Part shown: in pieces, positions 31,911 to 40,033 of the stretch
Layout: each line of letters opens with the position of its first letter
Numbering within the stretch: position 1 is the first letter of the stretch
NCBI GenBank assembly: GCA_964625855.1
Contig: CAZVFC010000016.1
Coordinates: 111,041-175,040, forward strand
Source of the DNA: JAPLUA01 sp964625855
Lineage (GTDB): Bacteria > Verrucomicrobiota > Verrucomicrobiia > Limisphaerales > UBA8199
DNA length: 64,000 nt
Reading direction: 5' to 3'
Position numbers and translations under genes: made by a program
The notes under the pieces: generated by a model
Told to the model about the DNA's origin: nothing
The model's input: only the letters and a program-made list of their open reading frames with translations
Database searches by the model: none

Positions 31911-32642
31911 CTATTTGCCGGCCAGCACGGCGCTGATCTTCTTCTGCAGCTCCGCGTTGATGGCCTCCGCTGACCGCAGGCCGTCCACGATGGTAAAGCC
32001 GTAGCTGGTTTGCATGCGGCGGAAAGCCTTTTCCATTGCGGTCTGATACTTCATGAAGCTGTCGAACATGTCGCGTGACAGGCCCAAATCCATGCCGCTT
32101 TCCCAGTAGTCCAGCGTGGCGTTCTTGGCAAACGTGCGCTGCACCAGTTCTTCGGGCGGCACGTTGAGGTAGAAGACCGCGTCCGGCTCGAAGGCGATGC
32201 CGTATAGGTTCTTCAGCCACGCCTCATCCATGCCGCGCACCATGTCGCGCGCCATGAGGGTGTAGATGTAACGGTCGGCCAGGACGACGAAGCCCGCTTT
32301 CAAGGCCGGGAGAATAATGTTCTCGACCTGGTCCGCGAAGTCGGTGGCGTAGAACAAACTCAGGGTGGTGCGGCTCAGGATGTTGCCCTGCTGGGCGCGC
32401 TCGAGCTCCTCGCTGACGAGTGTGGAGCGCTTGAGCCCGACCTGCACCGTGGCGTGGCCGGTGCCCTCGAGCCATTCGACCAGCGCCTCGATCTGTGTGG
32501 AGCGGCCGGAGCCGTCCGCGCCTTCCACCACAATCAGCTTGCCGGCCAAGCGCTCGAGATCAACGCCCGGAATCCCGTGGCCGTAAAACCGCCGCGCCGT
32601 GGGGTGCGGAACAACAATCTGGCTTTTGGCAACGCTCTTCAT
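31911..32642 (-). CDS. Thymidylate-kinase-like protein (second of tandem pair)
   Basis: 243 aa. P-loop VVEGADGSGRSTQIEAL (the usual Lys-containing GKST is GRST here), DRYIYTLMARD in place of the Tmk DRY(I/V) motif, and a conserved late segment YWESGMDLGLSRDMFDSF shared with the neighbouring copy. Thymidylate kinase converts dTMP to dTDP, but Lys to Arg in the P-loop and an extended N-terminus (about 35 residues) raise doubt about this copy. Its start overlaps the stop of the other copy by 4 nt, so the two may work as a heteromer (inference). Confidence 0.82.
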   Translation of the reverse strand: MKSVAKSQIVVPHPTARRFYGHGIPGVDLERLAGKLIVVEGADGSGRSTQIEALVEWLEGTGHATVQVGLKRSTLVSEELERAQQGNILSRTTLSLFYATDFADQVENIILPALKAGFVVLADRYIYTLMARDMVRGMDEAWLKNLYGIAFEPDAVFYLNVPPEELVQRTFAKNATLDYWESGMDLGLSRDMFDSFMKYQTAMEKAFRRMQTSYGFTIVDGLRSAEAINAELQKKISAVLAGK

Positions 32643-33394
32643 GGGACAGCGACCTCCTCTTTGCTCTTCTTGTGGGCGTCCGCAGGGGGCTTGGACGGCG
32701 CGCGCTCGGCCCGGCGGAAATCGGCCAGGCGCAGTTTCTGGCTGACGAGTTCGCGCACGACGGCTTGCTGGGTCTCAACCAGTTGGTTGGCGTCAATGAC
32801 CAGGAAGTTGAACTCGGTGCTCATAGCCAGGTATTGCTCGAGAATGCGGCCCTGGAAGATGCGAAAACTCTCGTAGGGGTCGGTCGAAAGACGCAGGTCC
32901 ATGCCGGCCTCGAAGTACTTCAACTGCGGCCGCCCGTCGAGTATGCGCTTGAGCGACACCTCGAGGTCGGATTTGAAGAAGAAGGTCAGGTCCGGCAGCG
33001 CGGCGAAGCCGTATATGCCGCGCACCCATTCGGGAGGGCAACCGCGAACCACGTCGCGGGCAAAGGCGGTAAAGATGTAGCGGTCGCACAGCACGATGTA
33101 GCCGGCGCGCAACAGCGGCACCAGGTGCCGCTCGTAGCGGTCCGCGAAATCCGTGGCGTGAATCAGGCTGAAGGTGGTGGGCGTCAGCAGTTCGCGTTTC
33201 TTGCCTTTGCTCGTAGCGGCCTTGACCAGTTCGGATGAATTCCACTCGCTGAAATAGACTTTCAGCCGTTGCTGTTCCAGCCAGCGCTTGAGGAGGTAGA
33301 TCTGCGTTGACTTCCCCGAGCCGTCGAGGCCCTCGACCGCGACCAGCCGCCCGGGGAAATTAAGTTCGGCAAAGGTCTTCATTACGACACTCAA
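32639..33394 (-). CDS. Thymidylate-kinase-like protein (first of tandem pair)
   Basis: 251 aa. A normal P-loop, VAVEGLDGSGKSTQIYLLKR, LCDRYIFTAFARDVVRG, and YFEAGMDLRLSTDPYESF. It has a Lys/Ala/Pro-rich C-terminal tail. The conserved P-loop makes this the better candidate for dTMP kinase activity of the pair. The two copies share the GMDL-LS-D---SF segment, so they come from a duplication. First gene of the run Tmk-like, Tmk-like, ROK kinase. Confidence 0.85.
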   Translation of the reverse strand: MSVVMKTFAELNFPGRLVAVEGLDGSGKSTQIYLLKRWLEQQRLKVYFSEWNSSELVKAATSKGKKRELLTPTTFSLIHATDFADRYERHLVPLLRAGYIVLCDRYIFTAFARDVVRGCPPEWVRGIYGFAALPDLTFFFKSDLEVSLKRILDGRPQLKYFEAGMDLRLSTDPYESFRIFQGRILEQYLAMSTEFNFLVIDANQLVETQQAVVRELVSQKLRLADFRRAERAPSKPPADAHKKSKEEVAVP

Positions 33395-33551
33395 AAGTTA
33401 GCGGCGCACACGAAGATAACAACCCTTTTCTGGACTGCAAAAGAACTTGGCCGCAGGCCATGAGACCGGTTGCCGGGATCGGTGCGGTGAAGCAGCCCGC
33501 AAATGCTTCGTATGGACCGCCGCTATGGGCCTGGGGAGGCGGAAGCCGGGA

Positions 33552-34616
33552 TCAGCGCTGCAAGTTGGCTCGGACCTGGATTTGCTGAATCGCCCAGTCG
33601 GCGTGCTCGGCGACGAGTGGCTCGGGGTCGCCGGCTGCCTGCTCCAGGGCGGGCAAGGCGGCTGGGTCACCGGTATTCCCCAGGGCGACGCAGACATTGC
33701 GCAGCAGGCCACGGCGCCGCGCGCGCAGCATCGGTGTGCCAGCGAAGCGCCGTTTGAATCCGGCTTCGTCCAGCGCCAGCAAATCCAGCAGGGCCGGCGC
33801 GGCAAGCTCGGAACGTTGGTACGCTTTCATTAGCCCCCCTTCGCGCGCGAAACGATTCCAGGGGCAAGCCGCCAGGCAGTCGTCGCAGCCAAAGATGCGG
33901 TTGCCGATGGCCGGGCGGAACTCGGCGGGAATGGAACCTTTGAGTTCGATGGTGAGATAGGAGATGCAACGACGGGCATCGAGCTGGAACGGAGCCGTGA
34001 TGGCGCCGGTAGGGCAGGCGGCAATGCACCGAACGCACGAGCCGCAATGATTCCGCTCCGGTTGGTCGGGCATGAATTCGAGCGTCGTAACGATCTCGGA
34101 GAGGAGGATCCAATTCCCGAGTCGGCGGCCGATGAGATTGGTATGCTTGCCGACAAAGCCCAGCCCGGCTCGTTGGGCGAGGTCCCGTTCCAGCAAGGGA
34201 CCGGTGTCCACGTACCAGAGCGAGCGCGTGCTCTGGCTGCCCAGTTCGTTGACGAATCCAGCCAGCCGCTGCAAGCGCTCGGCCAGAACCTGGTGGTAGT
34301 CAGCGTGACGCGCGTAGCAGGCGATCCGGCCGGCGGGTTGGAGGCTTCCTGGAGCAGGCGCCGCCCCCGGGAGGCCGGGCGTTGTGCCGTCCGGCGCGTA
34401 GGCCACAGCCAGGCAGATGATCGTGCGCGCGCCAGCGAGGACTTGTTGTGGGTCAATCCGCTTATGGGCATTGCGCGCCAGGTAATCCATTTCGCCATGC
34501 TGGCCGCGAGCCAACCATTGCTGAAATCGTCCGGCGGATTCCGGCGGCTGCGCGGTCGTGAACCGGCAGTCATCAAAGCCCAGCGCGAGGGCGCGGCGCC
34601 GGATGGCCTCCTTCAT
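33552..34616 (-). CDS. queG: Epoxyqueuosine reductase QueG
   Basis: 354 aa. Cobalamin-dependent iron-sulfur enzyme for the last step of queuosine synthesis, reducing epoxyqueuosine to queuosine in tRNA. Two 4Fe-4S motifs are visible, CGSCVRCIAACPTGAI and FGCDDCLAACPWN, with the family segments WYVDTGPLLERDLAQRAGLG, GKHTNLIG and RRCISYLTIELKG. The C-terminal part has a HEAT-like repeat (LRNVCVALGNTGDPAALPAL). The ATG at 34616 overlaps the aroK stop by 4 nt. No other queuosine genes are in the window. Confidence 0.96.
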   Translation of the reverse strand: MKEAIRRRALALGFDDCRFTTAQPPESAGRFQQWLARGQHGEMDYLARNAHKRIDPQQVLAGARTIICLAVAYAPDGTTPGLPGAAPAPGSLQPAGRIACYARHADYHQVLAERLQRLAGFVNELGSQSTRSLWYVDTGPLLERDLAQRAGLGFVGKHTNLIGRRLGNWILLSEIVTTLEFMPDQPERNHCGSCVRCIAACPTGAITAPFQLDARRCISYLTIELKGSIPAEFRPAIGNRIFGCDDCLAACPWNRFAREGGLMKAYQRSELAAPALLDLLALDEAGFKRRFAGTPMLRARRRGLLRNVCVALGNTGDPAALPALEQAAGDPEPLVAEHADWAIQQIQVRANLQR

Positions 34617-35152
34617 CGGTGCGCGGCATGCGCCATGTGGAACTGATGCAGCACCTGCAGCGCCACCTCGCGCAGGGACCGTTGCTCGGTATTCACCAGC
34701 ACATCGGCCTGGCGGTAATACGGCTCCCGGGCCGCCAGCAACTCCCGGAGCTTGGCCAGCGGATCGGCTTCGTTCAAGAGGGGCCGGTGGGCGTGAGCAC
34801 GCACGCGCTGCCAGATCGTTTCCGGCGTCGCCCACAGGCAAACCACCAGCGCATGGGTCTTGAGGCTGGCGAGGTTGCCTTCGCCGGCCGGCATCCCGCC
34901 GCCGGTGGCGATCACCGTCTTGTCGCGGCGCGTGAGCTCCTCGACGATCCGCCGCTCCCAATCGCGAAACGCCGGCTCTCCGTCCTGCTGAAAGATGTCG
35001 TTGATGGACTTGCCCGCACGCGCCTCGATCACGTGGTCGGTGTCGAGAAACGTGAAATGCGCCAGCTCCGCCGCCACCCGGCCAACGCACGATTTGCCGG
35101 TTCCCATGAAGCCAATCAGCGCGAGATTCCGAATTGGGCGCGTGAGACTCAT
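34613..35152 (-). CDS. aroK: Shikimate kinase
   Basis: 179 aa from ATG 35152; ATG 35170 is an alternative adding six residues. It phosphorylates shikimate at the 3-hydroxyl in aromatic amino acid synthesis, in the cytoplasm. Seen: P-loop LIGFMGTGKSCVG, DTDHVIEARAGKSINDIF (shikimate-binding Asp), FRDWERRIV, ATGGGMPAGE, and the LID region RVRAHAHRPLL. Length and order are normal. Co-transcribed with queG through a 4-nt overlap. Confidence 0.95.
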   Translation of the reverse strand: MSLTRPIRNLALIGFMGTGKSCVGRVAAELAHFTFLDTDHVIEARAGKSINDIFQQDGEPAFRDWERRIVEELTRRDKTVIATGGGMPAGEGNLASLKTHALVVCLWATPETIWQRVRAHAHRPLLNEADPLAKLRELLAAREPYYRQADVLVNTEQRSLREVALQVLHQFHMAHAAHR

Positions 35153-35222
35153 GCAGTTCAAATAGCGCATTTCGCCACGTTTGGCACGCAGATTCTCCGA
35201 ATGGCTGGAAACCTCCGCGCCC

Positions 35223-35747
35223 TTACTTAGCCTCTTCGGTCTGCGCAGATAACCATTGTTCGTAACTGCGCTTGGGCAAGGACAGGCACGCCACGCTGAG
35301 CGCCGTGTCCGTCTTCTCCTTGGCCAGGTAGAGCAGGAAACCGCCGGGGGTCTCAATCACCGCGCTGACGTCGCCGGGCTGGCGAAGCTGAACCCGCAGC
35401 ACCCGCTGCAATTCGGCGGGCAAATCCTCGAAATAATGGTCCCTCGCTGCCCTTTGCGGAGATGAGATCAACTGGGCGTTCGGGCCGAAGCGCTGTTTGA
35501 TCTCCAGCTCGTCGGGGGCGGGGGCATTGGTCTCGGCGGGGCGCGACCCCAGTCGCCAGATCGGCTCCGAAACCTCGTCCCCATGCCCGGCCTTCAGTAC
35601 AGCAACCAGGTTACTCACCACCCCTCCAGCCTTCGGACTTCGGATTTCGGGCTTCGGCTTTCCTTCGGATTTCGGGCTTCGGCCTTCGGATTTCCCAGCG
35701 GCGGCCGAACACACCAGCAGGAGGAATAGCCACAGGTTCATGCGCAC
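35223..35747 (-). CDS. Exported hypothetical protein with PPIase-like C-terminus, interrupted by a dispersed repeat
   Basis: 174 aa. A signal peptide (LWLFLLLVCSAAAG) is followed by a low-complexity Ser/Pro/Lys/Glu stretch (about 20-40) encoded by the repeat at 35630-35695. The C-terminal part, QRVLRVQLRQPGDVSAVIET then GGFLLYLAKEK, resembles the last part of SurA/PpiC-type peptidyl-prolyl isomerases, but the catalytic parvulin domain is absent. It may be a shortened gene with a repeat inserted after the signal peptide. Its stop is 70 bp upstream of the aroK start on the same strand. Confidence 0.65.
   Translation of the reverse strand: MRMNLWLFLLLVCSAAAGKSEGRSPKSEGKPKPEIRSPKAGGVVSNLVAVLKAGHGDEVSEPIWRLGSRPAETNAPAPDELEIKQRFGPNAQLISSPQRAARDHYFEDLPAELQRVLRVQLRQPGDVSAVIETPGGFLLYLAKEKTDTALSVACLSLPKRSYEQWLSAQTEEAK
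35630..35695. repeat. Low-complexity tandem repeat (CTTCGGATTTCGGG type)
   Basis: About five imperfect copies of CTTCGGATTTCGG/GCTTCGG lie in tandem inside a reading frame, where they encode Ser-Pro-Lys-Ser-Glu-Gly-like residues. I recall such repeats dispersed between genes in planctomycetes and verrucomicrobia; the family assignment is from memory. Confidence 0.7.
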
Positions 35748-35801
35748 GGTTGCAGGGAAGCCCAGCCGCTGCCTGAGAATGAGTGAAGGGAATCCAGTGC
35801 G

Positions 35802-36203
35802 TTACTTCGGTTCGATCACGGTCAACCCCTTGACTTGGGCAAAGTGCCGTCGGTTGAACGTAGCCACGTCACTGGCCCGTTCCAAGGCCGTGGCGGCGAC
35901 GATGAGGTCGTAGTAGCCGATCATCGTGCCGGTGGATTCCAATTCCGCCCATAGGCGAGCATGTTCGCGGGCGGTCTGTTCCGTATAGGCAATCACCGGC
36001 AATGCCGCGAGCACGGTTTGGAGGTATTGCTGGCGCTTGGCCCGGTGCGCCCCGGCGGCCCGCTCCACGCCATGCCAGAGTTCGGCGACCGTAATGGCCG
36101 CGACTTCAAACTCCTCGTCGGGCCGGGAAGCGAACCAGCGCTGGAGATCGAACATCCCTTTCTCGCCCCGGATGATGACATCCGCATCGAGGATTATTGC
36201 CAT
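35802..36203 (-). CDS. vapC: PIN-domain toxin (VapC type)
   Basis: 133 aa from ATG 36203 (MAIILDADVIIRGE). PIN-domain ribonucleases cut RNA, often initiator tRNA. Acidic residues at the expected places: LDADVI (Asp), VAELWHGVERA (Glu), GYYDLIVAATAL (Asp) and VATFNRRHF. Its start overlaps the antitoxin gene end by about 10 nt, the normal operon order being antitoxin then toxin. Confidence 0.9.
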   Translation of the reverse strand: MAIILDADVIIRGEKGMFDLQRWFASRPDEEFEVAAITVAELWHGVERAAGAHRAKRQQYLQTVLAALPVIAYTEQTAREHARLWAELESTGTMIGYYDLIVAATALERASDVATFNRRHFAQVKGLTVIEPK

Positions 36204-36466
36204 TTGTCTGCCGGAATCTTGAGGGTCTTGCGGGCGTTCTGCAGGTCCCGGCGCCACATCTTGGCTTCGTCGGCCGGCAAGTGAGTGCTGGCCAACGCCT
36301 CCGCCAGGTCGCGGCCCAGGCAGACCTTTTCGCCGGCTGGCGACAGCCGGGCAAACGGCAAGCCATTCTTGAGCAGGACAAAGGTGACCTTTTGATAGTG
36401 AACGCGGTTGACGCAGTCGGCAAAGTTGCGCGCCGCCTCCGTGACACTAATCGTCGTCTTTCGCAT
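36194..36466 (-). CDS. Phd/YefM-type antitoxin of the PIN toxin
   Basis: 90 aa. The N-terminal half reads MRKTTISVTEAARNFADCVN and KVTFVLLKNGLPFARLSP, the Phd/YefM DNA-binding fold, and the C-terminal half is a helical toxin-binding tail. It should repress its own promoter and neutralise the PIN toxin encoded downstream, with which it overlaps. Start ATG at 36466. Confidence 0.85.
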   Translation of the reverse strand: MRKTTISVTEAARNFADCVNRVHYQKVTFVLLKNGLPFARLSPAGEKVCLGRDLAEALASTHLPADEAKMWRRDLQNARKTLKIPADKWQ

Positions 36467-36508
36467 ATAATCAGATTATCCGATTTTATGCTTGTGTCAA
36501 CCTCTGAG

Positions 36509-36604
36509 GGATACTCCGCCCGGAAGAACTGCCCGCCGCTCAGCGGCGAAACGGTGACGTGGTTCTCCGAGCCGACCTGGGTAACCGCATTGGTGACGGT
36601 GGTA
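36509..36604 (-). pseudogene. Fragment of the 3' end of a Kelch-type secreted protein gene
   Basis: About 95 bp nearly identical (about 90 percent by eye) to 37279-37373, the last ~32 codons of the Kelch gene, in the same orientation. It encodes the common C-terminal module (SPLSGGQFFRAEYPS). No further homologous sequence continues upstream or downstream, so it is a leftover of a duplication, with hicBA lying between the two copies. Confidence 0.75.
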
Positions 36605-36702
36605 GATGGGGCGTCGCCTCGTCACGAGCCAGGTTGGCGCGGGATGGATGCGTTGCGGCACGAGCGGCTTGTCTTTCGTCAAGTCTCGCGTATGATTTGG
36701 CC

Positions 36703-36966
36703 ATGACGTTTCCGCTTTCTGCCTACATTGAGGCCGCCTTGGAACTGGCGCGCTACGACAAGCTGGAAGACGGCTCGTTCGCCGGCGAGATCCCGAAGTT
36801 GAAAGGCGTCGCCGCATTCGGGCAGTCACTGCGAGAATGTGAAAACGAACTGCGCTCCACCCTGGAAGACTGGATTCTGGTTGGCCTGAAGCTCGGTCAC
36901 CGACTTCCCGTGCTGGCTGGCATTGACTTGAACAAGGTTCGACATGGCCGGCTGGCGACCCGTTAA
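36703..36966 (+). CDS. hicB: HicB-type antitoxin
   Basis: 87 aa from ATG 36703. HicB fold: an N-terminal strand region with YDKLEDGSFAGEIPKLKGVA (the partial RNase-H-like core), a helix SLRECENELRSTLEDWIL, and a short tail. It pairs with the HicA toxin whose start lies inside this gene (overlap 36944-36966). The module runs opposite to the neighbouring VapC-type pair. Both TA pairs lie within 1.4 kb. Confidence 0.88.
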   Translation: MTFPLSAYIEAALELARYDKLEDGSFAGEIPKLKGVAAFGQSLRECENELRSTLEDWILVGLKLGHRLPVLAGIDLNKVRHGRLATR

Positions 36967-37174
36967 GCGGCGCGAGTTCATCCGCCGCCTCCGGGCGCTC
37001 GGCTTCGACGGCCCCTTTTCCGGCACACGGCACCAGTTCATGGTGTCGGGCGAGCAGCGACAGACCATCCCCACCAATTCCGAATACTCCGTGCCACAGA
37101 CCCGGATGCTGCTCCGGCAGGTTGAATCCATTTTGGGCCGCGCGGTTTCCCTGGACGAATGGAATTCCCTTTGA
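36944..37174 (+). CDS. hicA: HicA-type toxin
   Basis: 76 aa, a small dsRBD-like fold mRNA interferase. It has the family layout: PVKRREFIRRLRALGF near the start, GTRHQFMV with the catalytic His, and IPTNSEYSVPQTRMLLRQV. Its start overlaps the hicB stop by 23 nt, so translation is coupled. Here antitoxin precedes toxin, the reverse of the commonest hicAB order. Confidence 0.9.
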   Translation: MAGWRPVKRREFIRRLRALGFDGPFSGTRHQFMVSGEQRQTIPTNSEYSVPQTRMLLRQVESILGRAVSLDEWNSL

Positions 37175-37274
37175 GGGTTTTCGACCTTCAGTTCGAGGTG
37201 CGGTGGGAAGCCACCCAGCCCCAGCCGTCCATTGGCCCATATACCTCATGTGGCCTTTTAGCTATGTAACCGCC

Positions 37275-39221
37275 CTACGGATACTCCGCCCGGAAGAACC
37301 GCCTGCCGCTCAGCGGAGAAACGATGACATGGTTCTCCGCGCCGACCTGGGTGACCGGATTGGTGACGGTGGTCCACTGGCCAACGGCGAGGTTTGTTGT
37401 CTGGCACAGGCGGAGGGTAGGGTGCCAAACCGGCCACGCGACGTCGGCGCTGGCAGGGCTGGACTGGGAAATCCGCACTGCCGGAGCGTAGGGATAATAG
37501 GACCAAGTGTCAGACAAGGCACCATTGTTACCATGGCCTCCAAAGAGGATCATCTCGCTGCTCGTCCATACCGCCGTGTGATAGCGGCGCGCGGCAGGCG
37601 CGCCGGTGGCGGGCAGGCCCGTCCAACTATTGGCCGTCGGATTGTAGCGCCCGCCGTCATTCAGATAGCTGCCGTTGTACCCAACTCCACCCCAGACGAT
37701 CATCTCGTTGCCGCTCCATACAGCCGTGTGCCACTCCCGTGCGACGGGCGCGCCCGCGACGGGCAGGGCCGTCCAACTATTGGCGACTGGATTGTAGCGG
37801 CCGCCGTCGTTCAACCAGCCGCTGCCGCTATTTCCACCCCAGACGATCATCTCGCTGCCCGTCCACACCGCCGTGTGGTACGCGCGCGCGGCGGGTGCGC
37901 CGCTCGTCGGGAGGGGCGTCCAACTGTCGCCCACCGGACTGTAGCGCCCACCGTCGTTGCCATACCTGTAGCGGCTGCCGTCCCAGCAATACCCGCCCCA
38001 GACGATCATCTCGCTGCCCGTCCACACTACAGTGTGGTACGCGCGCGCCGAGGGCGCTCCGTTCGTCGGTACCGCCATCCAACCGTCGGCCACTGGACTG
38101 TAGCGCCCACCGTCGTTGTGATACGTGAAGCGGGAGCCGTTCCAGTCTTCTCCGCCCCAGACGATCATTTCGCTGCCCGTCCACACCGCCGTGTGAGCAT
38201 AGCGCGCCGCGGGTGCGCCGGTGGTGGGCACTGCGGTCCAAGTGCTCGCCACCGGATCGTAGCGCCCTCCGTCGCTCAGGCCGGTGTAGTTGTATCCACC
38301 CCAGACGATCATCTCGCTCCCCGTCCACACCGCCGTGTGCCACGCGCGCCCGCCGGGCGCGCCGGTCGTGGGCAGGGTTGTCCAACCGTTGGTCGCGGGA
38401 CTGTAGCGACCGCCGTTGTTCAAGTAGCTAGCGCGGTATCCGCCCCAGACGATCATCTCGCTGCCTGTCCAGACCGCCGTGTGCGACTCGCGCGCGGCGG
38501 GCGAGCTGGTGGAGGCGTCCTGTGCCCAAATGCGCAGCGGCAGTTTGACGAGCACAGCGTCGGCGTTAAAGGTGTAGTCGGCATAGGCGGTTTGGGTGCA
38601 GGGGTTCCAGCCCTGGGCGCCGGTGAGGTCCCCGGCGATGGCCTCGGTGGAGCGGGAACCGTCAGTCCTGACGTAGGTGCCGAACACCTGGATGGTCGAG
38701 CGGACGCCGGGGATCATGCCGATAAGGGCGGCGGGGAAGCTGAAGGTGTAGGGGCCGGAGCTGTTGAGGGGCGCCAGGTTGACGTTGGTGAGATACACCA
38801 GGCTGTTGTCGCCGCCGTTGGCCAACTGCCACAGGCCGCCGGTGCCGGCTGCTGCCGGAGCCAGGGCGATGGCGTAGTTGGGCTGGAACCCACTGGCGAA
38901 GGTCAGCAGGCTCCGGCCTGCGGCGGAAGCTCCGGAAATGGCCTGGCGGCAGGCGTCGCCTTGGTCGTTGAAACCGGAGGTGTTGGTAAAGCCACCCGTG
39001 CCGGTTTGAAGATAGAGGACCAGCACGTCGTTCATGCTGCCGCCGACGGTGAGGGTGCCGGAGATGTTGGTGCCGTCATCGCTCAAGGTGAGCGTGCCGT
39101 TGCCGATGGCCCCGCCGAAGCCGGTGTCGCCGTTGCCGTGGTATTGTTCGGCGCACGCGGGCCAGGCGGCCAACAGGAGCAGCGCCGCCAGTGGGATCAA
39201 CCTGGTAGTTTGAGTCTTCAT
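37275..39221 (-). CDS. Secreted Kelch-repeat protein
   Basis: 648 aa from ATG 39221 with a signal peptide (IPLAALLLLAAWPACA); the frame is open to 39416 but that part is not protein-like. Residues ~25-220 form a beta-rich domain (GNGTLTLSDDGTNISGTLTV). Then seven Kelch-type blades follow with the unit HTAVWTGSEMIVWGG and GGRYNPVANSW, each about 48-52 residues, enough for a seven-bladed propeller. The C-terminal module ends SPLSGRRFFRAEYP and is shared with other secreted proteins here. Function is probably binding; no catalytic motif is seen. Confidence 0.88.
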   Translation of the reverse strand: MKTQTTRLIPLAALLLLAAWPACAEQYHGNGDTGFGGAIGNGTLTLSDDGTNISGTLTVGGSMNDVLVLYLQTGTGGFTNTSGFNDQGDACRQAISGASAAGRSLLTFASGFQPNYAIALAPAAAGTGGLWQLANGGDNSLVYLTNVNLAPLNSSGPYTFSFPAALIGMIPGVRSTIQVFGTYVRTDGSRSTEAIAGDLTGAQGWNPCTQTAYADYTFNADAVLVKLPLRIWAQDASTSSPAARESHTAVWTGSEMIVWGGYRASYLNNGGRYSPATNGWTTLPTTGAPGGRAWHTAVWTGSEMIVWGGYNYTGLSDGGRYDPVASTWTAVPTTGAPAARYAHTAVWTGSEMIVWGGEDWNGSRFTYHNDGGRYSPVADGWMAVPTNGAPSARAYHTVVWTGSEMIVWGGYCWDGSRYRYGNDGGRYSPVGDSWTPLPTSGAPAARAYHTAVWTGSEMIVWGGNSGSGWLNDGGRYNPVANSWTALPVAGAPVAREWHTAVWSGNEMIVWGGVGYNGSYLNDGGRYNPTANSWTGLPATGAPAARRYHTAVWTSSEMILFGGHGNNGALSDTWSYYPYAPAVRISQSSPASADVAWPVWHPTLRLCQTTNLAVGQWTTVTNPVTQVGAENHVIVSPLSGRRFFRAEYP

Positions 39222-39661
39222 AGCCGGTTGTGCCTTACGATCTGTGGAAGGGGATGCGTAATGGAGACCGAAGGGAATGGAGCAATCAGCGTATAAGCTT
39301 CGGGTCTCCCGGACCTTGCACCGCAAGGTTGAGGTAGCCTGCCTCAAACTACGATTCTCATGCAAATCGGCGGCACCCACGCGCGAATCATAAGCAGGAC
39401 TGGGGAAGGAATACAAGTTCTTAAACGGGAATTGCGTATTCTCGTGTCGTAACTACCCCACGACGCCCTCGACTCTTGCGCTGGAAGGGCCCTCTCCCCC
39501 TCCAGGGCTGAGGCATAGCGCGTAACAGCCTGTTCTTGAGGCGCTTACGCATCAGCTCCTACCTTCTGCCTTCTGCCTTCTTAATTCTGCCTTCTCCCCG
39601 CTGCCTTTCTCGCGTCCCTCGCGCCGTGATGCTGTTGTCCCGGCGTGACCCTGGGGATAGG

Positions 39662-39707
39662 CCGGTGTGGCTCCCATGGGGAGCGCTCCCCATGGGAACC
39701 ACACCGG
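39662..39707. repeat. 46-bp palindrome
   Basis: Arms of 23 bp (39662-39684 and 39685-39707) with one mismatch and no loop; the centre is GGGGAGCGCTCCCC and the ends CCGGTGTGG/CCACACCGG. Possibly a bidirectional terminator or a REP-like element between convergent genes. Confidence 0.85.
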
Positions 39708-39820
39708 GCTGACACTGCGGCGCCACCAGTAAAACACCGTGACCGGACCAGGCTGCGGCCGGGGCAGGACGGCAGGGGCACGGGAACGCTTTCCAGCCGC
39801 ATTGTTCATTATGGCGGGGC

Positions 39821-39914
39821 GTGGGGCAGGTCTCCGGCCTGCCGGTTGGCGGAGTCTCCGACTCCGTGCGGGGCCGGAGGCCCCGCAACCGGCAGACCAA
39901 GAGGTCTGCCCCAC
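39821..39914. repeat. Compound multi-stem inverted repeat
   Basis: Outer stem GTGGGGCAGG...CTGCCCCAC and CTGCCGGTT...AACCGGCAG enclose two small hairpins, GGAGTC-TCC-GACTCC (39851-39865) and GCGGGGCC-GGA-GGCCCCGC (39869-39887), giving a cloverleaf-like fold. It looks like a dispersed REP/MITE-type element and not a gene. Confidence 0.75.
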
Positions 39915-40033
39915 TCGGTTCCCCACAATTAGAACTGATGGCTTTCCAGGGGCTTGCGCGGACTGAAGCGCTCGGTATTATGGCGGGGAAACGGCTGCCA
40001 ATCCAGCGTGACGCTGGGCTCCAGCACCGCGAT

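Larger units (their letters stand above)
39222..40033. other. Repeat-rich intergenic region
   Basis: 812 bp without a supported gene. It contains a short CCTTCTGCCTTCTGCC-like tandem repeat (about 39555-39600), a palindrome (39662-39707) and a compound inverted repeat (39821-39914). Reading frames crossing it are byproducts of these repeats. Confidence 0.65.

Noticed and set aside
36497..37249. Long minus-strand open frame over hicBA
   Set aside because: It is antisense to two well-supported genes and only borrows the fragment of the Kelch gene end.
37490..38490. Regularly spaced repeats resembling a CRISPR array
   Set aside because: The units are about 150 bp, keep the reading frame and encode Kelch blades (TGSEMIVWGG); spacers are not unique sequences.
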